The notes beneath the pieces are model-generated. The model searched no databases. It was not told the origin of the DNA and saw nothing but the letters and a program-made list of their open reading frames with translations. DNA of 48,161 nucleotides. Origin: Promethearchaeota archaeon (lineage in GTDB: Archaea; Asgardarchaeota; Lokiarchaeia; Sigyniarchaeales; SOKP01). Shown in pieces: positions 26,585 through 35,112 of the stretch. A program made the translations under genes and the position numbers. Numbering within the stretch: the first letter of the stretch is position 1; each line of letters starts with the position of its first letter. The stretch spans positions 1-48,161 of the forward strand of contig JAHPYZ010000031.1 of NCBI GenBank assembly GCA_019058425.1, in the 5' to 3' direction.

Positions 26585-28540
26585 ATGTCCCATCCTGAAC
26601 TGAATCAATTAACAAAAGCTGAGCAACTTTTTGATGAAGGTGAGCTTTATGAAGCTCTTGAAATATTCAATGATCAGAACCAATTTGAAGGGATTAATGC
26701 TCAACAAAAAGATTATTACTTGTTTCTTAGGGGCTTAATTCTAATATATCAGCTCAATTCCGAAGACACTATTAAATTGGGTGAACAGCTGTTTAAAGAA
26801 GGACAAAAACACAATGATAATCTCCAAGCAATTGATGGCTTGTTTTTTATTATTTGCGGATTGAATATAGCAAACAAATTCGATGAAACTCTCAAATTTA
26901 TTCAAAAAGCCGAAGATCTATTGAAAAAAAATTCTGATATCCCCAATAATATTTGTATTATAAGAGAGGTTCGTGTAAAATTAATAAAAACCTGGAGTAA
27001 TATGTACATCGGGAACATAGAATTAGCAGAAATGTGTTTAGAATGGATCTTCGAGATACAAAAAGATCTTGGTTTGACATTCGAAATTGTATGGGCACAT
27101 ACCTTACAAGGACAAATTATGTTATTTGCTAAAAGGAAAACAAATCTCGCTTTGAAATCTTTCGAGAAAGCATTATTTCTCACAAAGGAAGTTAAATTTA
27201 ACCATTTCTGGATTGCTATGTGTCATGAATTTATTGCAATAATTTATCAAGCTATAGGAGAGTTAGAAAGTAGCTTAATACACCATTTAAAAGCTTTAAC
27301 ATTAGTTAAAGGCTTTAAAAGTAATTTTTGGGATGGGCGCTTATTAAATAATATCGGTAATGCATATTTGGAAAAGGGTGAATATGATCTTGCAATGGAA
27401 TATTTAGAAAAATATTTAATAATTAATGAAATCCAATCAGTAGGAGTAGAGGGTTGTCTTGATAGTTTAATTTATGCAGCGCTTGAAAAAGGGGATACTG
27501 AACGTGCCCAAAAATATTTTAATCGGTTGGAAAATATATTTATTCAGACAAAAGACAGTCAAGTCGAATTTCTTTTCAAGTACAATAAAGCTTTAATGTT
27601 GAAAAGAAGTTCTCGAATCCGAGATAGAGCTAAAGCTGAGAAATTATTAAAACAAGTCATCAAAACAAAAATTTTCGATTTTGTTTATACTTCTAACGCA
27701 TGTATCCAACTTTGTGACTTACTTCTTTCAGAATTCCGTATAAATAATAATAGTGAAGTTCTTGATGAAATCAATCAAATAATTACTCAGTTATTAACTA
27801 TAGCTGAAAATTCAAATTCTTATCGGTTTTTTTGTGAAATATTCATATTACAAGCAAAATTGGCTTTATTAAATTTTGATTTAAAAGCAGCTCGTCTATT
27901 TCTAACTCAAGCTCAAAAGATAGCGGAATCATACGGGATTAAACGATTAGCAATGAAAATATCGTATGAGCATGATGAGTTAATTAAAAAACAAAATACT
28001 TGGGAGAAATTAAAAGAATCAAATGCATCCTTTTCAGAACGCTGGAAGCTCGCTGGTTTGAATGAGCAAATGGAGAATATGTTAAGAAAACGAGGAATTG
28101 AAGTTCCAAAGCTTTCGGATGAAGATCCAGTATTCCTTTTAATTTTAACAGAAGGAGGTAGACCTTTTTTCTCACACTCGTTTTTAGAGGATAAAACTTT
28201 TGAATCGCATCTTTTTGGCGGATTTTTGACCACTATTGATTACTTTATAAGAGAGATGTTTTCTGAGGGACTAGATCGTGCAATCTTCGGCGAGCATACT
28301 CTTCTAATGAATTCTGTTCCACCTTTTTTTATATCTTATATATTTAAAGGTGATTCCTATTATGCACTTCAAAAAATAAGTTACTTTAAAGATCAAATCC
28401 AAAAAGATGATATTATTTGGCAAAACTTACTTAAATCTTTTCAGGTGAACCAAACTATTAAAATAAAAGACTTTCCACAACTTAAATCCTTAATAACTGA
28501 TATTTTTATCTCAAAAAGTATAGTAATGAGTGATATATAA
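26585..28540 (+). CDS. TPR protein with C-terminal longin-like domain (paralog 2)
   Basis: A 651-residue tandem duplicate of the preceding gene, 37 bp downstream on the same strand, with the same start (MSHPELNQLTKAEQLFDEGE), the same TPR register and the same C-terminal domain (LFLAHS-like strand, LFGGFLTTIDYFIREMFSEG). Divergence is spread over the whole length, so the duplication is old compared with the near-identical repeats elsewhere in the window. The conserved stretch KRSSRIRD before residue 350 is shared with the upstream copy and partly with the 38855 paralog (KRGGRVRN). A GTPase gene follows after about 115 bp. Probably a partner of that GTPase, by context only. Confidence 0.8.
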   Translation: MSHPELNQLTKAEQLFDEGELYEALEIFNDQNQFEGINAQQKDYYLFLRGLILIYQLNSEDTIKLGEQLFKEGQKHNDNLQAIDGLFFIICGLNIANKFDETLKFIQKAEDLLKKNSDIPNNICIIREVRVKLIKTWSNMYIGNIELAEMCLEWIFEIQKDLGLTFEIVWAHTLQGQIMLFAKRKTNLALKSFEKALFLTKEVKFNHFWIAMCHEFIAIIYQAIGELESSLIHHLKALTLVKGFKSNFWDGRLLNNIGNAYLEKGEYDLAMEYLEKYLIINEIQSVGVEGCLDSLIYAALEKGDTERAQKYFNRLENIFIQTKDSQVEFLFKYNKALMLKRSSRIRDRAKAEKLLKQVIKTKIFDFVYTSNACIQLCDLLLSEFRINNNSEVLDEINQIITQLLTIAENSNSYRFFCEIFILQAKLALLNFDLKAARLFLTQAQKIAESYGIKRLAMKISYEHDELIKKQNTWEKLKESNASFSERWKLAGLNEQMENMLRKRGIEVPKLSDEDPVFLLILTEGGRPFFSHSFLEDKTFESHLFGGFLTTIDYFIREMFSEGLDRAIFGEHTLLMNSVPPFFISYIFKGDSYYALQKISYFKDQIQKDDIIWQNLLKSFQVNQTIKIKDFPQLKSLITDIFISKSIVMSDI

Positions 28541-28583
28541 CTTATAAATTGAAAACCTTTATTATTTCTAAAAGTCTTACTGC

Positions 28584-28635
28584 TAAAATTTTATATTATA
28601 CTTTACCTAATTTTACATTAAATTGTAATATATTT
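28584..28635 (+). promoter_or_regulatory. Conserved GTPase-gene promoter, copy 1
   Basis: The sequence AAAATTTTATATTATACT followed by CTAATTTTACATTAAATTGTA closely matches the regions before the GTPase genes at 31952 and 43136. It contains a TATA-like element (TTTATATTATA) about 60 bp before the ATG. Conservation of non-coding DNA between paralogs suggests shared regulation or recent descent. Confidence 0.5.
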
Positions 28636-28655
28636 GAGAAATTCTTAAGAAATCG

Positions 28656-29210
28656 ATGACTAATTCTCAAGAATTTGGATTTAAAATATCCATAATAGGA
28701 GATGGTGGAGTCGGTAAAACTTCGTTAATAAACAAATTTACGAAAGGTTCTTTTGAAAAAGATTATATTAAGACGATTGGTGCTCAATTCTCGAAATATG
28801 AAAAGGAAATTGACGGAGATGATATTAAATTAGTATTTTGGGATATTGCTGGTCAGGATGATTTCAATTTTCTCCATCCTTTATTTTACAAAGAAAGTAG
28901 AGCATGCATTATTGTGTATAGCCTTGAGGAAAATGATTTAGGTATAGATAGTTTTACTCATATAATAAATTGGTACAACGAATTAAAAAAGTATTGTGGC
29001 GATATTCCTATTGTATTATTTGCTAACAAGGTTGATCTAGTGGATGAAAATGATTTAAGTATGCTTGAAATTCAAGAAATAGTTAAAGAGTATAATTTAC
29101 TTGGATATTACATAACCTCTGCTAAAACTGGACAAGGGGTAATAGATGCATTTAATGCGATAATTGAAAAATTATATTATAAATCTAAGAAATTAGCTTC
29201 TCAATTATAA
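28656..29210 (+). CDS. Rab/Ras-like small GTPase (paralog 1)
   Basis: A 184-residue stand-alone G domain with all five G motifs: G1 GDGGVGKT (15-22), switch I T40 (KTIGAQF), G3 WDIAGQ (62-67) with catalytic Q67, G4 NKVD (124-127), G5 TSAK (154-157). It switches between GTP and GDP states. The tail ends KKLASQL with no cysteine, so prenyl anchoring is unlikely and it probably acts in the cytosol or through a partner. It follows two TPR-longin genes on the same strand and converges with a wHTH-TPR gene only 7 bp away. Three close paralogs are in the window. Confidence 0.93.
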   Translation: MTNSQEFGFKISIIGDGGVGKTSLINKFTKGSFEKDYIKTIGAQFSKYEKEIDGDDIKLVFWDIAGQDDFNFLHPLFYKESRACIIVYSLEENDLGIDSFTHIINWYNELKKYCGDIPIVLFANKVDLVDENDLSMLEIQEIVKEYNLLGYYITSAKTGQGVIDAFNAIIEKLYYKSKKLASQL

Positions 29211-29217
29211 TACTTAT

Positions 29218-31119
29218 TTATTTCTCCGTCATCTGTGATATTTCTGAAAGAAATAGATTTGCGATAGTGTTCCATTTTTGTTTAGTTTCAGCATCTACAA
29301 CACTTTCTTCTGTTAACTTTTTTCCCTTCTCAAGGTTTTCGATCGCTAAATTATAAATCCCTAGTTCTTTATAACAAATTCCTAGTTTAATATATGTTTG
29401 ATTAATATACCATTCATTAACTCCTATTTCTATTGCTTTTTCGAATTTTTTAATAGCTTCTTCGTATTCTTCATAATACATTAAAATTTCTCCATATGTG
29501 TCATGGTAGGTTCCATTATCGGGTACATTTTCGATAAGATTTTGAGCAATCTCTATTGCCTCTTCTTTTTTATTCAAATACTGCAGCCAATATGCCTTAT
29601 AATTAAGAAGATCATTATTTTCTGGATATTTTTCAATTAATTCATTAATAATTTCCAAACCCGCGCGTACGCCTCTCATCATTCTAAGTACTGATGCTTT
29701 TTTCATTTTGATATCTGTTTCATTATCTGGAAAAATCTCTAACATTTCATCTAATAGTTGTAAGACATCATTGAGTTGCTCGTAATAAATTAAAATCTTT
29801 ATTTTAGAATTGTATAATTCAAGATTGTCTGGATTTTGTTCAATTTCTTTGTCTATCTGTCTAATTTTATCTTCATACTGCTCTTTTAAGTCTCCTGAAC
29901 GTCTAGTATGAAAAATATCTATCATATCTTGCCAGATTATTCCTTCCAACTTATCAAAAGTTTCCTTCAATTCCACCTTAGCTTCAATTTTATAAGCTAA
30001 ATAATTCACATATTCAGGAAGAAACTCTACTAAAGAATTCTTTAACTCCTCATCAAACAAAAAATTACATATATCCTCTAATATGTCATCCAATGTAGCA
30101 CGAATATCCATAGATCTTGAAAATAATTTGTTTAAATAAGTAAATTTAGTGATATGCTCTTCAGTAATAGTTTGAAGCATAATTTCTAATCGCTCCTGTT
30201 CCTGAAAATAATAAACCATATCCGGTGACACTGTTAATTTGAAAAATTTTATTGGATATATTTGATTTTCGATAATCTCATCAATGTAATATTCTAATTT
30301 TGAATCCTTTATCCCAAACTTTTTTGAAAAATCATTTTTTGAGATATAATCAGGATACTGATCTGGATGGTTAATAGAAAGAAAAAGTAGTATCTTTTCA
30401 AACTCCTCCTCAACTGTGAGCATAGTTTTGACCCGAGTATAATCTAATCTTAAAACATTGTTGAGGAATCTAAATTGAATATCTTCATCCTTAATACTAT
30501 ATTTTTCAAAAAAGTTAATTGTTTTTTTTGCAATATCTTCAATCCGTCTACTTTCTTCATCTAAAATTGATTGTCTATCTAAATCATAGTTTTGCAACAT
30601 TCTCGAATATTCTAATTTACCTGATTGCGTTATTCTGTACATCTTATTCTCTTTTACTACAAATCCTTTATCTAATAACAAATTCATATTTTTTGATAAG
30701 GATGATTGATTTATTGAAAGTGGTTCTTCAAGAAAATTTGACCATTTCAAAAAATCGTTATTATAAACCATCCAAAGAATCCAATGATCATAATTCCTTT
30801 TTTTTTTGATAATATCGGGAGGATAATTCAATTTTCTTTTTTTCCTTAAAGCTCCAGATACTTCATGAAATCTCTTCTTACCTTCTGGTGTTATCTTATA
30901 ATGACCTCGAGTATAATTATCCACATAACCTCTACCTTTCAACATAGAGAGATATTTGGATAAGGTAGATAAACGAAGTTCAAGTGGTTTTTCAGTAAAA
31001 TCTGACCACTGACATTCATCATTGTTTGATAACATCCAGAGAATAATATGTTCAAAATTTCTTTTTCCAAATTTAGGTGTTTTATATATTTCTTCTGGAG
31101 GATAATTAATTAAGCTCAT
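29218..31119 (-). CDS. Tandem winged-helix plus TPR protein (paralog 2)
   Basis: A 633-residue relative of the proteins at 20785 and 40948. wHTH1 about 22-88 (FEHIILWMLSNNDECQWSDF, STLSKYLSMLKGRGYVD), wHTH2 about 108-175 (DHWILWMVYNNDFLKWSNF, SSLSKNMNLLLDKGFVV), a conserved middle region (YDLDRQSILDEESRRIEDIA, then IQFRFLNN) and C-terminal TPRs with NGTYHDTYGEILMYYEEYEEAI. The second winged helix is the most conserved part among the three copies, which suggests they read related DNA sites. It is flanked by a GTPase gene on the left (convergent, 7 bp) and the microprotein genes on the right (divergent). Function not known. Confidence 0.8.
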   Translation of the reverse strand: MSLINYPPEEIYKTPKFGKRNFEHIILWMLSNNDECQWSDFTEKPLELRLSTLSKYLSMLKGRGYVDNYTRGHYKITPEGKKRFHEVSGALRKKRKLNYPPDIIKKKRNYDHWILWMVYNNDFLKWSNFLEEPLSINQSSLSKNMNLLLDKGFVVKENKMYRITQSGKLEYSRMLQNYDLDRQSILDEESRRIEDIAKKTINFFEKYSIKDEDIQFRFLNNVLRLDYTRVKTMLTVEEEFEKILLFLSINHPDQYPDYISKNDFSKKFGIKDSKLEYYIDEIIENQIYPIKFFKLTVSPDMVYYFQEQERLEIMLQTITEEHITKFTYLNKLFSRSMDIRATLDDILEDICNFLFDEELKNSLVEFLPEYVNYLAYKIEAKVELKETFDKLEGIIWQDMIDIFHTRRSGDLKEQYEDKIRQIDKEIEQNPDNLELYNSKIKILIYYEQLNDVLQLLDEMLEIFPDNETDIKMKKASVLRMMRGVRAGLEIINELIEKYPENNDLLNYKAYWLQYLNKKEEAIEIAQNLIENVPDNGTYHDTYGEILMYYEEYEEAIKKFEKAIEIGVNEWYINQTYIKLGICYKELGIYNLAIENLEKGKKLTEESVVDAETKQKWNTIANLFLSEISQMTEK

Positions 31120-31192
31120 AGCTTTTGAGATCCTTATTTAGATTCGTTAATCATTGATAGATAGCAGTTTTACCTATTTAAATTATTCTTTG

Positions 31193-31283
31193 AATATTCG
31201 AACTTCGCATAAAGTTTCTTAATAAAAACTATATAATAGAAGTATACTACATTATAATTAACAAAATAAAGAGGTTAAAAAAA
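31193..31283 (+). promoter_or_regulatory. Microprotein promoter P1 with inverted-repeat operator
   Basis: GAACTT-CGCATA-AAGTTT (31200-31217) is an inverted repeat with a 6-bp spacer. A TATA-like ACTATATAATAG (about 31229-31240) and an SD-like AAGAGG before the ATG follow. The region is highly similar to 31512-31600, so the two promoters share an origin and probably a regulator. Confidence 0.55.
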
Positions 31284-31370
31284 ATGTCAAATAAAAAAGG
31301 TATGGAAGCTACTATTGGAGATTTTCTTTTAAATCCAAATAAATACAAATTTGGAATGAAAGACCTATAA
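31284..31370 (+). CDS. 28-residue microprotein, copy 1
   Basis: A 28-codon ORF beginning MSNKKGMEATIGDFLLNP and ending in NKYKFGMKDL. It has a good ribosome site (AAAGAGG, nine bases before the ATG) and its own TATA-like element. A second copy at 31727-31813 differs at three residues only (K4R, M7N, I11L) and also carries a silent change in the penultimate codon. That pattern shows the peptide sequence is being kept. Rich in lysine, no cysteine, no signal peptide; probably a short amphipathic cytosolic peptide. It matches no family I recognise. It could be a regulator binding the neighbouring GTPase or wHTH-TPR protein, a peptide signal, or a toxin-like peptide. Confidence 0.7.
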   Translation: MSNKKGMEATIGDFLLNPNKYKFGMKDL

Positions 31371-31511
31371 TTAACTATTTTTTATTCTTATTTTTAATCT
31401 TTATCTTTTTCTTTATATTTTATGATTTTTATCAAATATTTATATTTAAAATAGAACCCATATTGCTCTCTTTTTTAGCATTGAAAATATACATTTCATA
31501 ACTTTCTTAGA

Positions 31512-31600
31512 TATTCGAACTTCGTACAAAGTTCTATATTAAAAACTATATATTAAATTATCTCTATATTATAATTAAGAAAACAAAGAGGGAAAAAAAA
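31512..31600 (+). promoter_or_regulatory. Microprotein promoter P2 with inverted-repeat operator
   Basis: GAACTT-CGTACA-AAGTTC (31517-31534) is a perfect 6-bp inverted repeat. A TATA-like AACTATATATTA (about 31545-31556) and AAAGAGGG before the ATG at 31601 follow. Aligned with P1, the repeat arms, the TATA region and the SD region are kept while the spacers differ. Confidence 0.55.
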
Positions 31601-31678
31601 ATGAAAAAAATAAATCAGACTCGAATTATAAAAATAAGAAATGATGTAATTGTTTCACAAGATTACATCCATGATTAA
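31601..31678 (+). CDS. 25-residue microprotein
   Basis: A 25-codon ORF beginning MKKINQTRIIKIRNDVIVSQ and ending DYIHD. It is directly behind promoter P2 with the SD AAAGAGGG. The basic N-terminal half alternates hydrophobic and charged residues. It is not similar to the 28-residue peptide that follows 48 bp downstream, with which it would share a transcript. In P1's unit this gene is absent and the 28-residue peptide comes first. Lower confidence than its neighbour because no second copy confirms it. Confidence 0.5.
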   Translation: MKKINQTRIIKIRNDVIVSQDYIHD

Positions 31679-31726
31679 TCAAATAACTTTTATCATATTA
31701 TATAAATCCTTATGGAGGTTAAAAAA

Positions 31727-31813
31727 ATGTCAAATAGAAAAGGTAATGAAGCTACTCTTGGAGATTTTCTTTTAAATCCAAATAAATACAAATTTGGAAT
31801 GAAAGACTTATAA
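31727..31813 (+). CDS. 28-residue microprotein, copy 2
   Basis: Begins MSNRKGNEATLGDFLLNP and ends NKYKFGMKDL; 25 of 28 residues match copy 1 at 31284. The central and C-terminal stretch from GDFLL on is unchanged, marking it as the functional part. It has the strongest ribosome site of the three small genes (TGGAGG, 8 bases before the ATG). The GTPase gene at 31952 follows on the same strand after about 140 bp that contain that gene's own promoter. Confidence 0.7.
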   Translation: MSNRKGNEATLGDFLLNPNKYKFGMKDL

Positions 31814-31887
31814 TTAATTATTTTTTTTCTTATTCTTTTTTTTAATTAATTTTAACATTATTGAATTTCTATAAAATTACTTTTAGT

Positions 31888-31935
31888 CTAAAATTTTAAA
31901 TTTTACTAAATCTAATCTTAATGTAATAGATTTAA
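31888..31935 (+). promoter_or_regulatory. Conserved GTPase-gene promoter, copy 2
   Basis: CTAAAATTTTAAATTTTACT and then AAATCTAATCTTAATGTAATAG match the promoter regions at 28584 and 43061 in order and spacing. It precedes the GTPase ATG by under 70 bp. Confidence 0.45.
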
Positions 31936-31951
31936 AACTGCCAAAGAAGAG

Positions 31952-32506
31952 ATGAAAGATTCCCAAAAGTTTGGCTTTAAAATCACCGTAATTGGCAACG
32001 GTAGTGTAGGTAAAACTTCCCTTATCAAAAAATTCACAAAAGGGTCCTTTCAAAAGGAATATATCAAGACTATCGGTGCGCAATTTTCCGAATATGATGT
32101 AGAAATAAGCGAGGATAAGGTCAGATTATTATTTTGGGATATCGCAGGGCAGGATGATTTCCTTTTTTTGCGTCCTTCTTTTTACAGAGAAAGTAGAGCC
32201 ACAATTATAGTATTTAGTTTAGAGGAAAATGATTTAGGTAAACGAAGCTTCGAGTCCATTAACGCCTGGCATGCAGATATTAAAAAACACTGTGGCGATA
32301 TTCCCATTATTATATTTGCCAATAAAGTTGATTTAGTGGATGAACATAATTTGAATAAGGCGAAGATTCAAGGAGTTGTTAAAGAACGAAATTTTCTAGG
32401 GTATTATTTAACTTCCGCAAAAACGGGAAAAGGAGTCCATGAAGCATTCAATGCCATTATTAATGAATTATATTCTAAGTTCAAAGCGTTATCTAGCGAT
32501 TTATAG
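31952..32506 (+). CDS. Rab/Ras-like small GTPase (paralog 2)
   Basis: A 184-residue G domain, collinear with the protein at 28656: G1 GNGSVGKT (15-22), switch I KTIGAQFSEYD, G3 WDIAGQ (62-67), G4 NKVD (124-127), G5 TSAK (154-157). The P-loop has N16 and S18 where the paralogs have D and G/R, which may shift nucleotide handling. The tail ends KALSSDL, again with no cysteine for lipidation. Preceded by the microprotein genes and convergent with the SET gene 14 bp away. Its codons contain visibly more G/C (for example GGCAACGGTAGTGTAGG) than the flanking non-coding DNA. Confidence 0.93.
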   Translation: MKDSQKFGFKITVIGNGSVGKTSLIKKFTKGSFQKEYIKTIGAQFSEYDVEISEDKVRLLFWDIAGQDDFLFLRPSFYRESRATIIVFSLEENDLGKRSFESINAWHADIKKHCGDIPIIIFANKVDLVDEHNLNKAKIQGVVKERNFLGYYLTSAKTGKGVHEAFNAIINELYSKFKALSSDL

Positions 32507-32520
32507 AAATTATTGGAAAT

Positions 32521-32997
32521 TTACCAACAACAAGGATCGAAATACTTTTTATATTTTTTTAACCAGGAACAGAGGGTGTATTTAGAATAATCCTCTGTAA
32601 TTTCTTCTCCAAGTAAAATATCTTTTAATGCGACGGAACAAAATCCATTTCCATCTTTAGAGGCACCTGAATTAGGATTAAAGGAATGATTTACGAACTT
32701 TGCATTATCCAAGCAAAAGATTAATGCATCCTGATCTCTTTCATAAAATGAATAAGTAAGCAAATTATGCATAAAATCTTTCATAGAAGTTGAAGTATTA
32801 GCCGAATCAAGGATTAAAAACTGATTTCTTGAGATAATTAATACATCTTGAGGACGTGCCCACCAAAATCTTGTACCTTTTGGAATTTTTTTTTTAGCAA
32901 ATAATCCTAAACCATGAATAACACTTTGCTTAACTTCGCTATATTCATTAATCGGATTAATTGGGGTGGGATTATAAGGTATTTCAGTATCTTTCAT
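32521..32997 (-). CDS. SET-domain protein (protein-lysine methyltransferase family)
   Basis: A 158-residue protein consisting of one SET domain. The N-terminal SAM-binding signature is HGLGLFAKKKIPKGT (28-42). The pseudoknot motif is FVNHSFNPN (101-109, NHS at 103-105). The catalytic end is LGEEITEDYSKY (129-140), where Y137 corresponds to the DY tyrosine. The C-terminus FDPCCW has paired cysteines reminiscent of a post-SET segment but too few to bind zinc alone. SET enzymes transfer methyl groups from SAM to lysines; substrate unknown. Bacterial and archaeal SET genes are patchily distributed and often transferred, so no direct link to eukaryotic chromatin should be assumed. Confidence 0.85.
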   Translation of the reverse strand: MKDTEIPYNPTPINPINEYSEVKQSVIHGLGLFAKKKIPKGTRFWWARPQDVLIISRNQFLILDSANTSTSMKDFMHNLLTYSFYERDQDALIFCLDNAKFVNHSFNPNSGASKDGNGFCSVALKDILLGEEITEDYSKYTLCSWLKKYKKYFDPCCW

Positions 32998-33127
32998 TAA
33001 TTATAATAGAAATAAGTAATCCATTTATATTTTAAATTAGCAGTGAAAAATGATTGAAGACTTAAAATTTCCACTTCAATAATTAGATCTAGTAAACTTC
33101 AAATAATACGTGTTTACTTTCTCTTTT

Positions 33128-34918
33128 ATGACTCAAGAAATAATCAAATGGGATTTAAGTGATTATTATACCGGAATCAATGATCATAGGATCGAGACAG
33201 ATATCCAAGAGATAGAAAAATTAGCGGAAGAATTTAATCAAAATGTCAAAGGTAAGTTAGAAGATCCTTCCCTCACACCGGAACAAATTTTAGATTGGTA
33301 CAAGGAGTATGAAAAAATATCGGAAAAGACATTTTATTTTGATACATTTGCGGAACTATTATTAAGAACTAATTTTCTTGATGACGGAATAAAAGGGTTC
33401 TACTCAAAAATCGACGAGTTTAAAGTGAAAATCCAACAAAAGCTCCTTTTTTTTGATTTGGAGTTGAATCGAATTTCAGATGAGAAATTTGAAGAATTAA
33501 TAAAATCTCCAGAATTAAAGAGTTACAGACATGCTCTTAAATTCAATAGGATGAAAAAGGATCATCAACTTTCTGAAAGTGAAGAACAAATAATCCTAAT
33601 GAAGGATATGACTGGAGTAAAAGGCTTTCTTAATCTTTATGGTGAGTTTAAAAGCAATTTCACTTTTGATTTTGAAGTAGATGGTGAAATGAAAAAATTG
33701 ACCGAATCGGAGCTATTTTCATACATGTATCAGGATGATGCAGATCGTAGGTGTAGCGCTCTAGGAAAAATTGTAGCAAAGTACAAAAAAAATGAGATGA
33801 TATTCACCCATATTTATAACAACATTTTAAGAGATTGGGATTTAGAATGCGCGAAAAGAAACTTTAAAAAACCTATATCAAGAAGAAACTTGGAAAATGA
33901 AGTAAGTGATGAGAGTGTAGAAGTGTGCGGAGAAGTTACCACAAATAGTTATACTATCGTTGAAAAATATTATAACTTAAAGAAAAAACTCTTGAATCTT
34001 TCCGAATTACACATGTCGGACTTGTACGCTCCAATTGGACAAATAACGAGAAAATACACTTACCAAGAAGCTATAGATTTAATTAAGAATTCTGATGAAA
34101 AATTTAGCCCGGAATTTAAAGAGATTATAGAGAAAATAGTAGAGATAGGGCATATTGATGCTACGCCTAGATCAGGTAAAAACAGAGGTGCCTTCTGTGC
34201 GCATGGTAAACAAAAACATTATGCATTTGTATTTGTTAATTTTGTGGAGACTATTGATTCAATACGTGCTTTAGCTCATGAACTTGGTCATGCCTTTCAT
34301 GCCTATTATATCCAAAGGGAACAGAATTTTGTAAACATTGAAACATCTCTCGTGGTTGCTGAAATAGCATCTGTATTCAATGAGATGTTAATAATCGATT
34401 ATTTAATGAATACAGATTTATCAAAAGATGAAAAAATTGCATTACTATGTAGTACTATTGAAGCAAAGTTTAGCACTTCACATAGACAAAATGCATTTTA
34501 TAGATTTGAAAAAGCAATTCATGGATTATTAGAAGAAAAATTACCTACCACAGAAGAAATCAAAGACGCGTTTGTTAAAGAAATGGAACTTATGTTCGGT
34601 AACTCTATGACAAATATCAGAGAAGAGTACGCAAACTATATATTTGTAGTTCCTCACTTCTTAACCGTTCCATTTTATGTTTATGCCTATAACATGTCTA
34701 ATTTGTTAGTTATTTCAATCTATCAAATGTATCTCGAACAGAAAGAAGCATTTGTTCCTAAATATCTAAAATTGCTTTCTCTTGGGAGTTCACTTTCCCC
34801 TGAAGAAATGTTAACTGAAATTGGTATTGATTTAAATGATCCTACTTTCTGGGAAAAGGGAATTAAATTTCTCTCAGATAAAATTGATGAGTTAGCAGAT
34901 TTAGTAGAAAATAGTTAA
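33128..34918 (+). CDS. pepF: M3-family oligoendopeptidase F-like metallopeptidase
   Basis: About 596 residues from ATG 33128 (MTQEIIKWDLSDYY). The frame also has an upstream GTG at 33110, but the extra FTFSF residues are not typical. The zinc site is HELGHAFH with H384, E385 and H388, and the third ligand is probably the glutamate in the following helix (VVAEIASVFNEM). The opening WDLSDYYTGIND is the usual start of oligoendopeptidase F proteins, and the length fits. It degrades short peptides in the cytosol. It stands alone, ending in strong T-runs, and precedes the small-ORF/radical SAM locus. Peptidases of this family are sometimes found with peptide modification genes, but no link is shown here. 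Confidence 0.9.
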   Translation: MTQEIIKWDLSDYYTGINDHRIETDIQEIEKLAEEFNQNVKGKLEDPSLTPEQILDWYKEYEKISEKTFYFDTFAELLLRTNFLDDGIKGFYSKIDEFKVKIQQKLLFFDLELNRISDEKFEELIKSPELKSYRHALKFNRMKKDHQLSESEEQIILMKDMTGVKGFLNLYGEFKSNFTFDFEVDGEMKKLTESELFSYMYQDDADRRCSALGKIVAKYKKNEMIFTHIYNNILRDWDLECAKRNFKKPISRRNLENEVSDESVEVCGEVTTNSYTIVEKYYNLKKKLLNLSELHMSDLYAPIGQITRKYTYQEAIDLIKNSDEKFSPEFKEIIEKIVEIGHIDATPRSGKNRGAFCAHGKQKHYAFVFVNFVETIDSIRALAHELGHAFHAYYIQREQNFVNIETSLVVAEIASVFNEMLIIDYLMNTDLSKDEKIALLCSTIEAKFSTSHRQNAFYRFEKAIHGLLEEKLPTTEEIKDAFVKEMELMFGNSMTNIREEYANYIFVVPHFLTVPFYVYAYNMSNLLVISIYQMYLEQKEAFVPKYLKLLSLGSSLSPEEMLTEIGIDLNDPTFWEKGIKFLSDKIDELADLVENS

Positions 34919-34920
34919 AA

Positions 34921-34946
34921 TTTTTTATATTTTTTTACTTTTTTTT
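34921..34946 (+). terminator. T-rich terminator after pepF
   Basis: Three runs of six to eight T (34921-34926, 34930-34936, 34939-34946) directly follow the stop codon. Archaeal RNA polymerase commonly terminates at such tracts without a hairpin. Confidence 0.6.
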
Positions 34947-35004
34947 AAGAATTAGAATTCCATCTAGCTCTTAATCTCCCTATTTAAATATTCTTAAACA
35001 TCTT

Positions 35005-35057
35005 TATGATCCATAAGTAATCTAAGACTCCATTTAGACTTTATCAACCTAAACTAT
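35005..35057. repeat. Dispersed 53-bp element, copy A
   Basis: TTTATGATCCAT, then AAGACTCCATTTAGACTTT, then AAACTAT match the element at 42932-42984 at about 75-80% of positions. AGACT occurs twice 11 bp apart, i.e. on the same face of the helix. It lies about 55 bp before the first small ORF of the radical SAM locus, so it may be an upstream regulatory element. Confidence 0.5.
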
Positions 35058-35112
35058 TAATGCAATATTGTTGTATTTACTAATTAGTGAAAAAACGTAC
35101 AAGTGAAATAAA

